A DNA stretch of 64,000 nucleotides from Rhizobium sp. CCGE531 (GCF_003627795.1 NZ_CP032685.1:744001-808000); one strand, 5' to 3'; positions 43,518-52,763 are shown, counted from the stretch's first letter. Notes: generated from the letters alone by a model not told the origin. Made by a program: numbers and translations.

Positions 43518-43533
43518 ATTGAATGCATTCAAT
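43518..43533. promoter_or_regulatory. Perfect 16-base palindrome upstream of DUF983 gene
   Basis: ATTGAATGCATTCAAT is fully self-complementary. A further AATGAATGC half-copy follows at 43542-43550. The position just upstream of the DUF983 start, in AT-rich sequence, fits an operator for a dimeric regulator. Which regulator is unknown. Confidence 0.5.
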
Positions 43534-43643
43534 ATAGTTACAATGAATGCAGACAAGGAGTCCATTCGGCAGAATGACGCAGGAGATCACCGGCGAAAAC
43601 ATCACCGAGCCAGACGCGCGATCGGTAGCGAAATTGCGGGGCT

Positions 43644-45044
43644 TTAGAAGAACGATGCCGCCATTTCCGGCGGCCCCTCCAGCGCATGCGCCATGAATTC
43701 CAGCGCGCCCTTCAAGGCCTCACGGCCGATCGGGCCGCCGAGGCAAACACGTACGGCTTCAGGTGCGGTTCCCTCCACCGTGAAGGCATCGCTTGCGACA
43801 ACGCCGATGCCTGCATTGCGCATGTGGCTGGCAAAAGTCGCGCGCGTCCAGCCATTGCCCAAGGGCAGCCAGATATTGAAGCTGATGGGATCGGCGCAAT
43901 AACTCTTGGAAGGCAATATGTCTGCCACCATCTTCTGACGGGCGGCAGCCTCCATGCGAATGAAGCGCAGAATGCCATCGGCGGTGCCGTCCTCGATCCA
44001 GCGCGTCGCAAGCGCCATATTGAGCGGCGACGCCATGACATTGCTGCTCCGCATTGCACTCGCGAAGGGCCATATCGATTTGGTGTCCGGCGCCACCACG
44101 AAGGCAAGGCGAAGCCCCGCGCCGATACACTTCGCCAATCCTCCGATATGCCAGGTCATATCCGGTGCGACCGCAGCCATTGGCGGCGGCGCGTCCAGCG
44201 GAATGAAGCCGTAGGCATCATCCTCGATGATCGGTACGCGATACCTGCGGGCGACCGCGGCAATCGCCTCGCGGCGCTTGAGCGGAATAGTCAGCGTCGT
44301 CGGGTTTTGCAGGATGGGATTGAGGTAGAGCGCTTTCGGCTGGCGGCGTTGGCAATGCTCGGCAAAGGCATCCGGTAAAATGCCGTCCTCGTCCATCGGC
44401 AGGCCAGCAAGATTGAGCCGGAGCTGGGCCGCGATCGAGCGCATGCCGGGATAGGTGATACTTTCCGAAAGCACGGTTTCCCCGGGCTTGGCCAACAGAC
44501 CGAAGATCGCCAGCAAGGCCGGGTGGGCGCCGGGCGTCACGAAGATGCGCTCCTGAGATGGGGTCAGCCCACGCCGGCCAAGCCAGACGGCAGCGGCCTC
44601 CTTGTCGATAACAGAACCTCCGAACCCTTGATACCGCAGCAGCGGAATGAGATCGGCCGCGACCACGGACAGTCCTTCGCGCATGCGGGCGACGAGATCC
44701 GGGTCGTTCGGTTCCGGCGGCAGGTTCATCGAAAGGTCGATCGCCGGAGCGCGGCGCGGATCAGAAGCGGCATCGGGGATCGAGCCCCGCGACCGCTCCT
44801 GTCTTCCGATCACGAAAGTCCCACGTCCGACATGGGAATCCACCAGACCGCGCTTTTGGGCCTCGACATAGCCTCGCGCCACGGTCGTAAAGTCGACATT
44901 AAGGCGCTTGGCAAGCGCGCGCTGCGGCGGCAACCTGTCGCCGGCGGCGAGAACGCCGCTGCGCAAATCCATTTCGATCAGGTCGGCGATGGCGATGTAG
45001 CGGGGACTGGAGGAGCGACTGAGATCGGGATGCCAGTTTTTCAT
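43644..45044 (-). CDS. MocR/PdxR-type regulator (GntR domain fused to aminotransferase fold)
   Basis: This 466-residue protein has an N-terminal GntR helix-turn-helix (YIAIADLIEMDLRSGVLAAGDRLPPQRALAKRLNVDFTTVARGYVEAQKRGLV). A fold-type-I aminotransferase domain runs from ~residue 110, including NPILQNPTTLTIP, the PLP Asp in IIEDDAYGF and a PLP Lys in GGLAKCIGAGLRL. ATG 45044 has GGAG eight bases upstream. Such regulators sense pyridoxal phosphate or an amino-acid adduct. No obvious vitamin B6 or amino-acid target gene is adjacent, so the target is unknown. Confidence 0.9.
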   Translation of the reverse strand: MKNWHPDLSRSSSPRYIAIADLIEMDLRSGVLAAGDRLPPQRALAKRLNVDFTTVARGYVEAQKRGLVDSHVGRGTFVIGRQERSRGSIPDAASDPRRAPAIDLSMNLPPEPNDPDLVARMREGLSVVAADLIPLLRYQGFGGSVIDKEAAAVWLGRRGLTPSQERIFVTPGAHPALLAIFGLLAKPGETVLSESITYPGMRSIAAQLRLNLAGLPMDEDGILPDAFAEHCQRRQPKALYLNPILQNPTTLTIPLKRREAIAAVARRYRVPIIEDDAYGFIPLDAPPPMAAVAPDMTWHIGGLAKCIGAGLRLAFVVAPDTKSIWPFASAMRSSNVMASPLNMALATRWIEDGTADGILRFIRMEAAARQKMVADILPSKSYCADPISFNIWLPLGNGWTRATFASHMRNAGIGVVASDAFTVEGTAPEAVRVCLGGPIGREALKGALEFMAHALEGPPEMAASFF

Positions 45045-45095
45045 TTCATGCTCCGCCACGGGATCGGTCCGCAACCGCGATCGGACCAGTATTGA

Positions 45096-45115
45096 TTGCA
45101 TATTGTTGCATACAA
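45096..45115. promoter_or_regulatory. Direct repeat upstream of the MocR-type gene
   Basis: TTGCATATTGTTGCATACAA contains TTGCATA twice, ten bases apart, plus an ATTGT/ACAAT inverted pair. MocR-type regulators often bind direct repeats, so autoregulation is likely. A GGTCCG/CGGACC pair lies beside it at 45066-45086. Confidence 0.45.
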
Positions 45116-45220
45116 TTCATATCAAATGAAACCGTCGACTTCGATTTTTGTCTCCGGCACGATCATATGCCGCAGCATTTCCAATTGACTGCATGGCGAT
45201 GGAAGGAAACCATACGAACG

Positions 45221-45258
45221 ATAAACGGCACGCCGGCCCCAGCCGGCATGCCGTTTAT
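45221..45258 (-). terminator. Long hairpin ending the cytochrome bd operon
   Basis: A 17-base arm (45221-45237) pairs with 45242-45258 with one mismatch around a four-base loop; the core is GCCGGC-CCCA-GCCGGC with ATAAACGGC/GCCGTTTAT ends. It lies 35 bases downstream of the cydX stop on the minus strand. No long T-run follows, so it may act as a stability element as well as a terminator. Confidence 0.6.
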
Positions 45259-45292
45259 CTGGCAGGACGCCCTCAAATAGGGGTCATGTAGC

Positions 45293-45418
45293 TCATTTCT
45301 CTTGAGCGCGAGCCGCTTTCGCCTTCGCTTGATCATCCATGAGTTCGTACCACATGGCGTTGAGAACCGCGAAAGCCGCGGCGAGAGGAAAGCCGAGAAG
45401 CCAGGCGAAATACCACAT
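45293..45418 (-). CDS. cydX: Cytochrome bd oxidase small subunit CydX
   Basis: This 41-residue single-helix membrane protein begins with the diagnostic MWYFAWLLG, followed by FPLAAAFAVLNAMWYE and a charged Lys/Ala/Gln tail. CydX stabilises the heme site of CydAB. AAGGAG lies seven bases upstream of the ATG, and the gene follows cydB by 18 bases. Confidence 0.93.
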   Translation of the reverse strand: MWYFAWLLGFPLAAAFAVLNAMWYELMDDQAKAKAARAQEK

Positions 45419-45436
45419 GCGAAATCTCCTTGAAGA

Positions 45437-46591
45437 TCAGTAGGCGTGACCGCTCTTGTCGTTGACCGTTTTCTCGTCCACCTTGCCCCACAGCACGCGA
45501 TAGACCCAGGCGGTGTAAGCCAGGATCATCGGCAGGAAGATGATGGTGACGACAAGCATGATGAACAGCGTCATGTGGCTCGACGACGCATCCCAAACCG
45601 TCAGGCTCGAGCGCGGATCGAGCGATGACGGCAAGAGGAAGGGAAACATCGACAGTCCCACGGTCGAGATGATGCCGAAGATGGCAAGCTTGCTGAACAG
45701 CAGCACCGTGACCTCGCGCCGGCCCAGCATCGCAAGCAAAGCCGCCGCCGCGCCGATGAAACCGAGAACCGGGGCGATCATCATCCACGGATGGGCACTG
45801 TAATTGGCAAGCCATGTACCCGCGCCATGCTCGACAGTCTTCAGAAGCGGGTTGGACGGTCCTTCGGGATCGACGGCGCTTGCAATGTGATAGCCGTCGA
45901 TGCCCATCCAAAGGAACAGGCCGCCGAGCGCAAAGAGCACGATGACCGCCAGGGCCGCCAGGGTGCCATAGCGCCGAGCGCGTTCGGCAACCGTGCCGTC
46001 CGTCTTCACCTGCAGCCAGGCTGCGCCATGCATGACGAGCATGGCGACCGATAAAAGGCCGCAAAGGAGCGCATAGGGGTTCAGAAGCGCGAAGAACGAG
46101 CCTTCGTAGAAGATGCGCATATCGTCATCGAAGCGGAATGGCACGCCCTGCAGCACGTTGCCGACGGCAACGCCGAAGATCAGCGAGGGAACGAAGCCGC
46201 CGATGAACAATGCCCAATCCCAACCGGCTTTCCAGCCGGCACCGTCCCGCTTCGATCGATATTTGAAGGCGACCGGCCGCAGGATCAAGGCAAACAGGAT
46301 GGCGAACATGGCGAGATAGAAGCCGGAGAAGGAAACCGCATAAAGCGGCGGCCAGGCGGCGAAGATCGCGCCGCCCCCGAGGATCAGCCAGACCTGATTG
46401 CCTTCCCAGGTCGGGCCGATCGAATTGATGGCAATACGCCGTTCCGTATCCGTCCTGGCGACGAAGGGAAGGAGCGTGCCGACGCCGAGGTCGAAACCGT
46501 CGGTCACGGCAAAGCCGATGAGCAGAACGCCGAGAAGCAGCCACCAGATGATGCGCAGGGTCTCGTAGTCGATCAATTCATGCAGGATCAT
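45437..46591 (-). CDS. cydB: Cytochrome bd ubiquinol oxidase subunit II
   Basis: This 384-residue membrane subunit has the N-terminal LIDYETLRIIWWLLLGVLLIGFAVTDGFDLGVG stretch, where the second Asp-Gly-Phe-Asp motif is strongly conserved. RTDTERRIAINSIGPTWEGNQVWLILGGGAIFAAWP follows, and further helices run to the C-terminus. It pairs with CydA to form the oxygen-reducing, high-affinity quinol oxidase. ATG 46591 lies six bases after the cydA stop with GGAG upstream. Confidence 0.96.
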   Translation of the reverse strand: MILHELIDYETLRIIWWLLLGVLLIGFAVTDGFDLGVGTLLPFVARTDTERRIAINSIGPTWEGNQVWLILGGGAIFAAWPPLYAVSFSGFYLAMFAILFALILRPVAFKYRSKRDGAGWKAGWDWALFIGGFVPSLIFGVAVGNVLQGVPFRFDDDMRIFYEGSFFALLNPYALLCGLLSVAMLVMHGAAWLQVKTDGTVAERARRYGTLAALAVIVLFALGGLFLWMGIDGYHIASAVDPEGPSNPLLKTVEHGAGTWLANYSAHPWMMIAPVLGFIGAAAALLAMLGRREVTVLLFSKLAIFGIISTVGLSMFPFLLPSSLDPRSSLTVWDASSSHMTLFIMLVVTIIFLPMILAYTAWVYRVLWGKVDEKTVNDKSGHAY

Positions 46592-46597
46592 GGCAGG

Positions 46598-48193
46598 TTA
46601 CTCCGCAGCCGGAACGAGGTTTTCGGAAATCAGCTTGGCCTCCGGCTCGTCATCCGGTCCAGGGCCTTTGCGGATCGCCTTGATCATCAAGGTCATCTCG
46701 ATGACGATGAGCACGGTATAAAGCGCGGCAAAGCCGAGGATGGTCAGGAGCACCGTGCCGGCGCCGAGATTGGAGACGGCGGCGGCCGTCGGCAGCACGC
46801 CTTCGATGATCCATGGCTGGCGGCCGAATTCGGCAACCACCCAGCCCAGTTCGATGGCGACCCAGGGCAACGGAATGGCGAAGACCGCAATCCGCAGCAG
46901 GGTCGGATATCGATCAAGTTTCCGCCGCGCCGAAAGCCAGAAGAAGACCGTCATCAGCAGGATGAAGAACATGCCGAGGCCGACCATGATGCGGAAGGAC
47001 CAGAAGAGCGTCGGCACATGCGGGATGGTATCGCGAGCGGCTTGGGTGATCTGTTCCTCCGTCGCCTGACGCGGATCGTCGACATAGCGCTTCAAAAGCA
47101 GCGCATAGCCGAGTTCGTGGCCGATATCCTCGAAGGAGGTACGCGCTGTGGCGACGTCCTGCGAAGCCTTGCCTGGCGTTGCCGGTTTGGCCGCGCGGAT
47201 CTTCGTCAGCGCGTCATAAGCCTTGATGCCCTGGCGAATATGGTCCTTGGCCTGTTCCTCGAGCTTGTCGATGCCGGCGATTTCCGTCGTCAGCGACCGC
47301 GTCCCGATCAGGCCCATGGCCCAGGGGATATGGATGGCATAGTGGGTTTCGCGCGCCTCCTGATCCGGAAAGCCGAAGGCGGTGAAAGCGGCCGGCGCCG
47401 GCTCGGTCCTCCACATGCCTTCGATCGCCGCGAGCTTCATCTTCTGATGCTCGGTCGTCAGGTAGCCGCTTTCATCGCCGAGCACGACCACGGAGAGCGC
47501 CGAGGCCAGGCCGAAGGATGCGGCAACGGTCATCGAGCGCTTCGCAAGCTCGATGCTGCGGCCCTTCACGAGATACCAGGCGGAAACGCCGAGCACGAAG
47601 ACCGAGGCACAGACATAGCCGGCCGAGACGGTGTGGACGAATTTCGCCTGCGCCACGGGGTTGAAGAGGACATCGAAGAAGCTGACGATCTCCATGCGCA
47701 TGGTCTGCGGGTTGAGCGCCGAACCCACCGGATTCTGCATCCAGCCATTGGCGATCAGGATCCACAGTGCCGAGAAGTTGGAGCCCAGCGCCACCGCCCA
47801 GGTGGCGACCAGGTGGCCGACCTTGGACAGCTTGTCCCAGCCAAAGAAGAACAGGCCGACAAAGGTCGCCTCGAGGAAGAAGGCCATCAGCCCTTCGATC
47901 GCCAGCGGCGCCCCGAAAATATCGCCGACATAGTAGCTGTAATAGCTCCAGTTCATTCCGAACTGGAATTCCATCACGAGGCCGGTTGCGACGCCGAGCA
48001 CGAAGTTGATGCCGAAGAGCGTCCCCCAGAACTTCGTCATCTGCCGCCAGATCTGGCGGCCGGTCATGACATAGGTCGTTTCCATGATGGCAAGCAGCAC
48101 GGAAAGGCCGAGCGTCAACGGCACGAATAAGAAGTGATACAGCGCCGTCATGGCAAACTGCAGGCGCGATAGCGCCACGATATCTAGTTCCAT
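46598..48193 (-). CDS. cydA: Cytochrome bd ubiquinol oxidase subunit I
   Basis: This 531-residue heme-bearing subunit has H20 in the ALYHFLFVPLTLG helix, matching the heme b595/d-side His of E. coli (H19). A second His in KFVHTVSAGY and the Met of FWSFRIMVGLGMF fit the b558 ligands. The quinol-binding loop includes KMKLAAIEGMW. The Q-loop is short compared with long-loop forms. ATG 48193 has GGGAG upstream and matches the family start. It lies 78 bases after cydC in the same operon. Confidence 0.96.
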   Translation of the reverse strand: MELDIVALSRLQFAMTALYHFLFVPLTLGLSVLLAIMETTYVMTGRQIWRQMTKFWGTLFGINFVLGVATGLVMEFQFGMNWSYYSYYVGDIFGAPLAIEGLMAFFLEATFVGLFFFGWDKLSKVGHLVATWAVALGSNFSALWILIANGWMQNPVGSALNPQTMRMEIVSFFDVLFNPVAQAKFVHTVSAGYVCASVFVLGVSAWYLVKGRSIELAKRSMTVAASFGLASALSVVVLGDESGYLTTEHQKMKLAAIEGMWRTEPAPAAFTAFGFPDQEARETHYAIHIPWAMGLIGTRSLTTEIAGIDKLEEQAKDHIRQGIKAYDALTKIRAAKPATPGKASQDVATARTSFEDIGHELGYALLLKRYVDDPRQATEEQITQAARDTIPHVPTLFWSFRIMVGLGMFFILLMTVFFWLSARRKLDRYPTLLRIAVFAIPLPWVAIELGWVVAEFGRQPWIIEGVLPTAAAVSNLGAGTVLLTILGFAALYTVLIVIEMTLMIKAIRKGPGPDDEPEAKLISENLVPAAE

Positions 48194-48271
48194 AGTCTTT
48201 CTCCCACCCCCTACGGTGTGTCTGACAGGAATGCGGCGCCATTCGACGCGCCGCGGCATGTTGTCTGCCCC

Positions 48272-49957
48272 TCAATCCGGCCGCAGCCGGTCGAGGAGCC
48301 TTTCGAATTCCGGTGTGTCGCGCCGCGCGCTGGCGGCGATACGTCCGCCGTCCAGAAGCACGATGCGGTCCGCCAAGGCGGCCTCGCGACGAATATGAGT
48401 GGCGATGACGAGGCTGCGCGCATCGGCAGCCGAAGCCAGTCGCGCAAGCACGGCGCGGGCCGACGTGGCATCGAGGCCTTCAGTCGGTTCGTCGAGCAGC
48501 CAGAGCGGGGTATCGCGCAGCAGAAGCCTTGCGAGCGCCAGCCGGCGAAGCTGACCGCCGGACAAGCCGCCGCCGCCTTCGCCGAGACGAGTCGAAAGAC
48601 CGTGCTGCAGCGCCTCGATGTCATCAAGCAAGCCGGCCGTTGCGAGCGCGCTGCGTAACTGGCTATCGTCGGCATGCAGGTCCGAGAGTTTCAGATTGCC
48701 CCGCACCGTGTCCTGAAACAGCTCCGTGCGCTGGGTCAACATTGCTGCTGGCAGGCTCGTCACCGAACCGTTGGCGGCGACGATCTCGCCGGCGAGCAGG
48801 GCCAGCAACGTCGATTTGCCGACGCCGCTCTGCCCGACGATCGCCAGCCGCTCGCCGACCGCCAGTGACAAGGAGACGTCCTTCAAGACGGATGCGCCAT
48901 CATGACCGGCAACGACGCCGGCAAGCTGGAATGCATAGCCTGCCTGCGGTTCGATAGGTTCCAGCGAGGCAGCGTCAGGGTTCAGCCGTGGCGCAATGCG
49001 CCTTGCGGCGAGCAAGGTTCGCCCGAGTTCGAGAGCTCCTCGCCTCATCGCGGCGAACGGCTCGGTTGCGGCAAAGGCAATGAGCAACGCAAAGGCCGCC
49101 GCAGGCGCACCGATCGTCCCCTGCCTGGCAAGAAATGCGACGGCCAAAAGCGTGGCGGTCAATAGCACGGTCGAGCCGAGCGAGAAGCCGGCTGCGACGG
49201 CGCTGTCGATGCGGTTCAGATCATTGTCAGCCTTGGCCAGCCGCGCGTCGGCTTCGGCAATCGCAGCTCGCTGCGCATGCAATTGCCCGGCCATTGCGAG
49301 ATCGGTCTGGCCGGCAACAAGATCGATGGCCCGCGCACGCAATGCCTCCATCGCATGGGCGCGACGACGGCCCGGCTTCAGCGCCAGTCGTCCGGCAATA
49401 AACGAAAGGCCAAGACAGAGCGCGACGAGCCAGGCTCCCGCAGCAACCCCGAGCCACGGATCGATGAAGCTGAGGGCGATCGTGACGGCGATGGCGGCAA
49501 GGACGGCGGCGGCGGCGGGCACCAGCACGCGCACGTACAGGGAGTCGAGCGCATCGACATCATTCGTCAACCGGAACAGCAGCTTCGCCGGCCGGCGGAT
49601 CATTGCTGCCGCGGCACCCGGCTCTGCCCAGCCGCGAAACAGCCGTTCGCGCAGGGCCGCGAGGACCCTCAGCGTCGCATCATGGGTGACGAGCCGTTCA
49701 CCATAGCGGGCAGCCGTGCGGCCGATTGCAAGCATGCGTATGCCGGCCGATGGCGCGAAGACATCGAAGACCGCGGCAGTTGCAACCGTCAGGCCGGCAA
49801 AGGCCGAAGCGGTGATGAACCAGCCGGATAATCCCAGCAATCCGCCGCCGGCAAGCATCGCCAGCACGGAGAGTGCGGCGCCAAGGGCCAAGCTCTTACC
49901 ACGCTCGCGCCAGAACAGGCCGATGAGTGGAAGCAGGGTTTTGAGTGAACGCGTCAT
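48272..49957 (-). CDS. cydC: Heterodimeric ABC transporter subunit for cytochrome bd assembly (CydC)
   Basis: This 561-residue ABC exporter half has six transmembrane segments in residues ~15-300 and an ATPase domain with Walker A GQSGVGKST, signature LSGGQLRR and LWLLDEPTEGLD. With CydD it moves cysteine/glutathione to the periplasm, needed for heme insertion into cytochrome bd. Its ATG overlaps the cydD stop (ATGA). Confidence 0.94.
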   Translation of the reverse strand: MTRSLKTLLPLIGLFWRERGKSLALGAALSVLAMLAGGGLLGLSGWFITASAFAGLTVATAAVFDVFAPSAGIRMLAIGRTAARYGERLVTHDATLRVLAALRERLFRGWAEPGAAAAMIRRPAKLLFRLTNDVDALDSLYVRVLVPAAAAVLAAIAVTIALSFIDPWLGVAAGAWLVALCLGLSFIAGRLALKPGRRRAHAMEALRARAIDLVAGQTDLAMAGQLHAQRAAIAEADARLAKADNDLNRIDSAVAAGFSLGSTVLLTATLLAVAFLARQGTIGAPAAAFALLIAFAATEPFAAMRRGALELGRTLLAARRIAPRLNPDAASLEPIEPQAGYAFQLAGVVAGHDGASVLKDVSLSLAVGERLAIVGQSGVGKSTLLALLAGEIVAANGSVTSLPAAMLTQRTELFQDTVRGNLKLSDLHADDSQLRSALATAGLLDDIEALQHGLSTRLGEGGGGLSGGQLRRLALARLLLRDTPLWLLDEPTEGLDATSARAVLARLASAADARSLVIATHIRREAALADRIVLLDGGRIAASARRDTPEFERLLDRLRPD

Positions 49958-51705
49958 GCCGCCACCTTCCGTCCCTGCTCGTCGATCCGGACGATGCGCT
50001 GCATCCGCGCGGCAAGCATCGGATCATGCGTGGCGACGATCAGGACGCGACCGCTGGCAAGCGCGAGCAGCGCATCCGTCACGGCGGCCGCCGTTTTTGC
50101 GTCGAGATGGGCGGTCGGTTCGTCGGCAAGGATGATATCGGCCTGCTCATCGATCATCATGCGCGCCAGCGCCAGTCGCAGCGCTTCGCCGCCGGACAGG
50201 CCAAGCCCTCCCTCGCCGACCGCCGACACTCGCTCCGGCGTAAAGACGCGATCGAGAGCAACACCTTCGAGAACCTCGGCGACGGCTGCGGCATCGATGC
50301 CCGAGCGTCCGAGCGCGACATTGCGCTTCACGCTGCCGGCAAAAACGTGTGGCTGCTGACCGATCCAGGCCATGCGACGACGCAGTGCATCTGCGGTCTC
50401 GTCGCGCAGCGGAATGCCCCCGATCCGGATAACACCGGCATCCTGCCGCGCAAGACCCGCGATCAACGACAGAAGCGTGGTCTTGCCCGAACCGCTGGCC
50501 CCCCAGAGCGCCACATGCTCTCCCGGCGCGACCGAGAGATCGAAATGATCGATGGCCGCCGCCCGCTCCGGCCCATGCCGGAAGACCAGACCTTCGATCT
50601 CGACCGATGGAGCGCCCCTGGCGGCGAATGACCGCGCATCGAAGCCGCCAAGGATGGTTTGTTGCGAAGATGCCAGCTCCCCGAGTGCCGAGAGCGCTGC
50701 CTCACCATTGGCGCGGTCATGCCAGACGGCAGACAGTTCACGCAACGGTTCGAAGAAGGCGGGTGCGAGCAAGAGGATGAAGAGGCCTTGCGCCAATGTC
50801 AGGCGGCTCTCCCATGTGCCGATTTCGATCGAGCCCAGGAGACTGAAGCCGACATAGACGGCCGTTGCGGCAACGCCGAGCGCGGCAAAGAACTCGAGCA
50901 CGGCCGAAGACAGGAAGGCGATCCTCAACACAGCCATGGTGCGGATCCGCAGCGAGTCCGCATCCGCGCATAATCGCCGTGCCGTGACATCGACGGCATC
51001 GAGGGCGCGGATGGTCGCGAGGCCACGCAGGCGGTCGAGCAGGAAGGCATTGATCCCGCCGGTTTCTGCAAGCTGCTTCTCGCTTGCTGCCTTGGCGCGC
51101 CAGCCGATCAATGCCATGAAAATCGGGATGAGCGGCGCGCAGAGCGCAAGGATCAACGCCGCCAGCCAGGAGATCGGCAGGATGCAGACAAGGATGACGA
51201 GCGGCACCAGGCTCGCTTTCATGCGGGCCGGGCGGAACCGCGCGAGATAAGGTACGACCGCCTCGGCATACTCGCCGACGACGCTTGCGGCCAAACCGGA
51301 TGCGGCCCTTCCGCTATCGAGGGGGGAACGCAATGCAAGCGCTGCCGTCGCAGCCGCACGCTGGATGCTCAGCTCACGGCGCGCTGCCCGAAACGCCAAC
51401 CGTCCGCCGGCGGCGTCCAAAACCGCCCGCAGAATGCCGAGGCCGGCGACGACGGCAGCCGGTATCGCCACCTCTGCTGCGCCACCGCCCTGGCTGATTG
51501 CGCCCACGCCCAGCGCCAGCATCGCCGCCTGCCCGATCCACCCCAGGGAAGACAGACAGAGCAAGGTCGAAGCTAGACCGAGGCCGCGATACTTTTCCGC
51601 CGTCCGGCCACTTGCAGCATCGGGGGCATGCAAGCCCTCCGCCGAAGCGACACTTGCAGTCTTGCGTCTTTCCAACTTTCCATCGGTGGCGGAGGAAGCT
51701 GTCAC
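49954..51705 (-). CDS. cydD: Heterodimeric ABC transporter subunit for cytochrome bd assembly (CydD)
   Basis: This ABC exporter half has about 583 residues, with membrane domain starting near LGLASTLLCLSSLGWIGQAAML. The ATPase has Walker A GASGSGKTT, a slightly altered signature LSGGEALR and ILADEPTAHLD. The start is uncertain: GTG 51705 has AAAGGACGGG upstream, while the in-frame ATG 51735 has no Shine-Dalgarno. It is the first gene of cydDCABX and is transcribed away from the universal-stress-protein gene. Confidence 0.9.
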   Translation of the reverse strand: MTASSATDGKLERRKTASVASAEGLHAPDAASGRTAEKYRGLGLASTLLCLSSLGWIGQAAMLALGVGAISQGGGAAEVAIPAAVVAGLGILRAVLDAAGGRLAFRAARRELSIQRAAATAALALRSPLDSGRAASGLAASVVGEYAEAVVPYLARFRPARMKASLVPLVILVCILPISWLAALILALCAPLIPIFMALIGWRAKAASEKQLAETGGINAFLLDRLRGLATIRALDAVDVTARRLCADADSLRIRTMAVLRIAFLSSAVLEFFAALGVAATAVYVGFSLLGSIEIGTWESRLTLAQGLFILLLAPAFFEPLRELSAVWHDRANGEAALSALGELASSQQTILGGFDARSFAARGAPSVEIEGLVFRHGPERAAAIDHFDLSVAPGEHVALWGASGSGKTTLLSLIAGLARQDAGVIRIGGIPLRDETADALRRRMAWIGQQPHVFAGSVKRNVALGRSGIDAAAVAEVLEGVALDRVFTPERVSAVGEGGLGLSGGEALRLALARMMIDEQADIILADEPTAHLDAKTAAAVTDALLALASGRVLIVATHDPMLAARMQRIVRIDEQGRKVAA

Positions 51706-52307
51706 GTGAGCCCGTCCTTTCCAATACTTTGCCATCAAGGAGGGTCCGCCGACGTATAGCGACCAACAGGTCTGCATCGCAGACACCTTGGTCTTCGTCG
51801 AACCCAGAACGCACTTGCCGCAATCGACGATATCGGAGCCCCAATATGACTGGCTTTCCACCGCTTGTCAGCGACAAGGACAGCAGGAGCCGTCTCGCCG
51901 ATGGGTTGAGCCCGCGGCAAGTTGTTCGCGAAATGGTTCTAAAACAAATTGTGCACTGCGCAAAAGCGTGCAGGATGTCGCAGGGCACCTATCCGACGAC
52001 GGCAGATTGACGCAGAAGCCAATGATATTTCTGAGATCTGATCACGATAGCACCCCAGGCGATAGCCGCCCTGTCCGTTTGCAGTGCAGCAATTTGAAGT
52101 CGCGCTCCGCTCCTGGAAAGGACGGGATCAAATCTGTGCAAATGGCGAAGCGCGCGGCCATTGAAAGCACAGACGGCGGCCAAATGGCCGCCACTCGACT
52201 AACAATCATCGCCGAATCAACGAGCGCGCGTCATACTGCCGGTGACGACCGCCGCGGTCGCAGACGGGGTTTACAGCCTGCTCCGGCATGGCCTTGGGGA
52301 GAGTGGA
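51706..52307. other. 602-base divergent intergenic region upstream of cydD
   Basis: No convincing gene is seen on either strand. It contains a CTTGTC-AGC-GACAAG dyad (51864-51878) and a TTG-N9-CAA element (51949-51963), one base too long for an Fnr/FixK box. An AGATCTGATCA stretch lies near 52035. It should hold the promoters of cydD (minus) and of the stress-protein gene (plus). A 54-codon frame at 51846-52010 is open but lacks supporting signals. Confidence 0.4.
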
Positions 52308-52763
52308 ATGTATGAGAAAATTATCTGCGCAATAGGACTGGGATCCCGCGAGCGCGCCGAACGTCTGTTGCGCACATCCCATGCTCTTCTGTCGCCGGGC
52401 GGGGAGCTGATCGTGGTTCATGTCATCGAGCGTTTTCCCTCGGGCAGCGAGAGCCCGGACAATTGGGCCGTGTCCGTCATCAAGGAGGCGGAAGACAAGC
52501 TCGATGCGCTCTGCCGGCGCCTCGGCATTACCGCCTCGATAGAGGTCCGCACGGGCACCGCATCGAGAACCTTGCTGACGGTCGCGCAGGAGAAGAAGGC
52601 CGATCTCATCGTCCTCGCAACCCATACTTCCGATATTCTTGACCGTATCTTCGGCTCGACTGTCGAATATGTCATCCGGCATGCTGAATGTTCCGTCCTA
52701 GTCGAGAGCGCCGACAAATCACATGACAATGCAGCGAAAGAGGCCAAAACGAAAAAGGCGTAG
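52308..52763 (+). CDS. Universal stress protein (UspA family)
   Basis: This 151-residue single-domain UspA fold starts KIICAIGLGSRERAERLL, has the middle strand GELIVVHVIERF and VAQEKKADLIVLATHT, and ends VEYVIRHAECSVLVE. The ATP-binding loop G-2x-G-9x-G(S/T) is only partly kept (FGSTVEYV). ATG 52308 has GGGGAGAG upstream. Such proteins commonly accompany microaerobic and stress regulons, fitting the divergent cyd operon. Confidence 0.88.
   Translation: MYEKIICAIGLGSRERAERLLRTSHALLSPGGELIVVHVIERFPSGSESPDNWAVSVIKEAEDKLDALCRRLGITASIEVRTGTASRTLLTVAQEKKADLIVLATHTSDILDRIFGSTVEYVIRHAECSVLVESADKSHDNAAKEAKTKKA

Noticed and set aside
45092..45280. 62-codon + strand frame between the MocR-type gene and cydX
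   Set aside because: It runs through the cyd terminator hairpin and the MocR operator and shows no motif. Treated as chance.
46580..48130. 516-codon open frame on the + strand opposite cydA
   Set aside because: It is entirely antisense to an unmistakable cydA, has a charged low-complexity translation with no hydrophobic or domain pattern, and lacks a start signal. High GC produces such shadows.
51949..51963. TTG-N9-CAA element upstream of cydD as an Fnr/FixK box
   Set aside because: The spacing is nine instead of eight bases and the inner positions do not fit TTGAT-N4-ATCAA.
51846..52010. 54-codon frame upstream of cydD on the + strand
   Set aside because: It starts with ATG but has no Shine-Dalgarno, no recognisable fold or signal peptide and two scattered Cys only. 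Not enough to call a gene.
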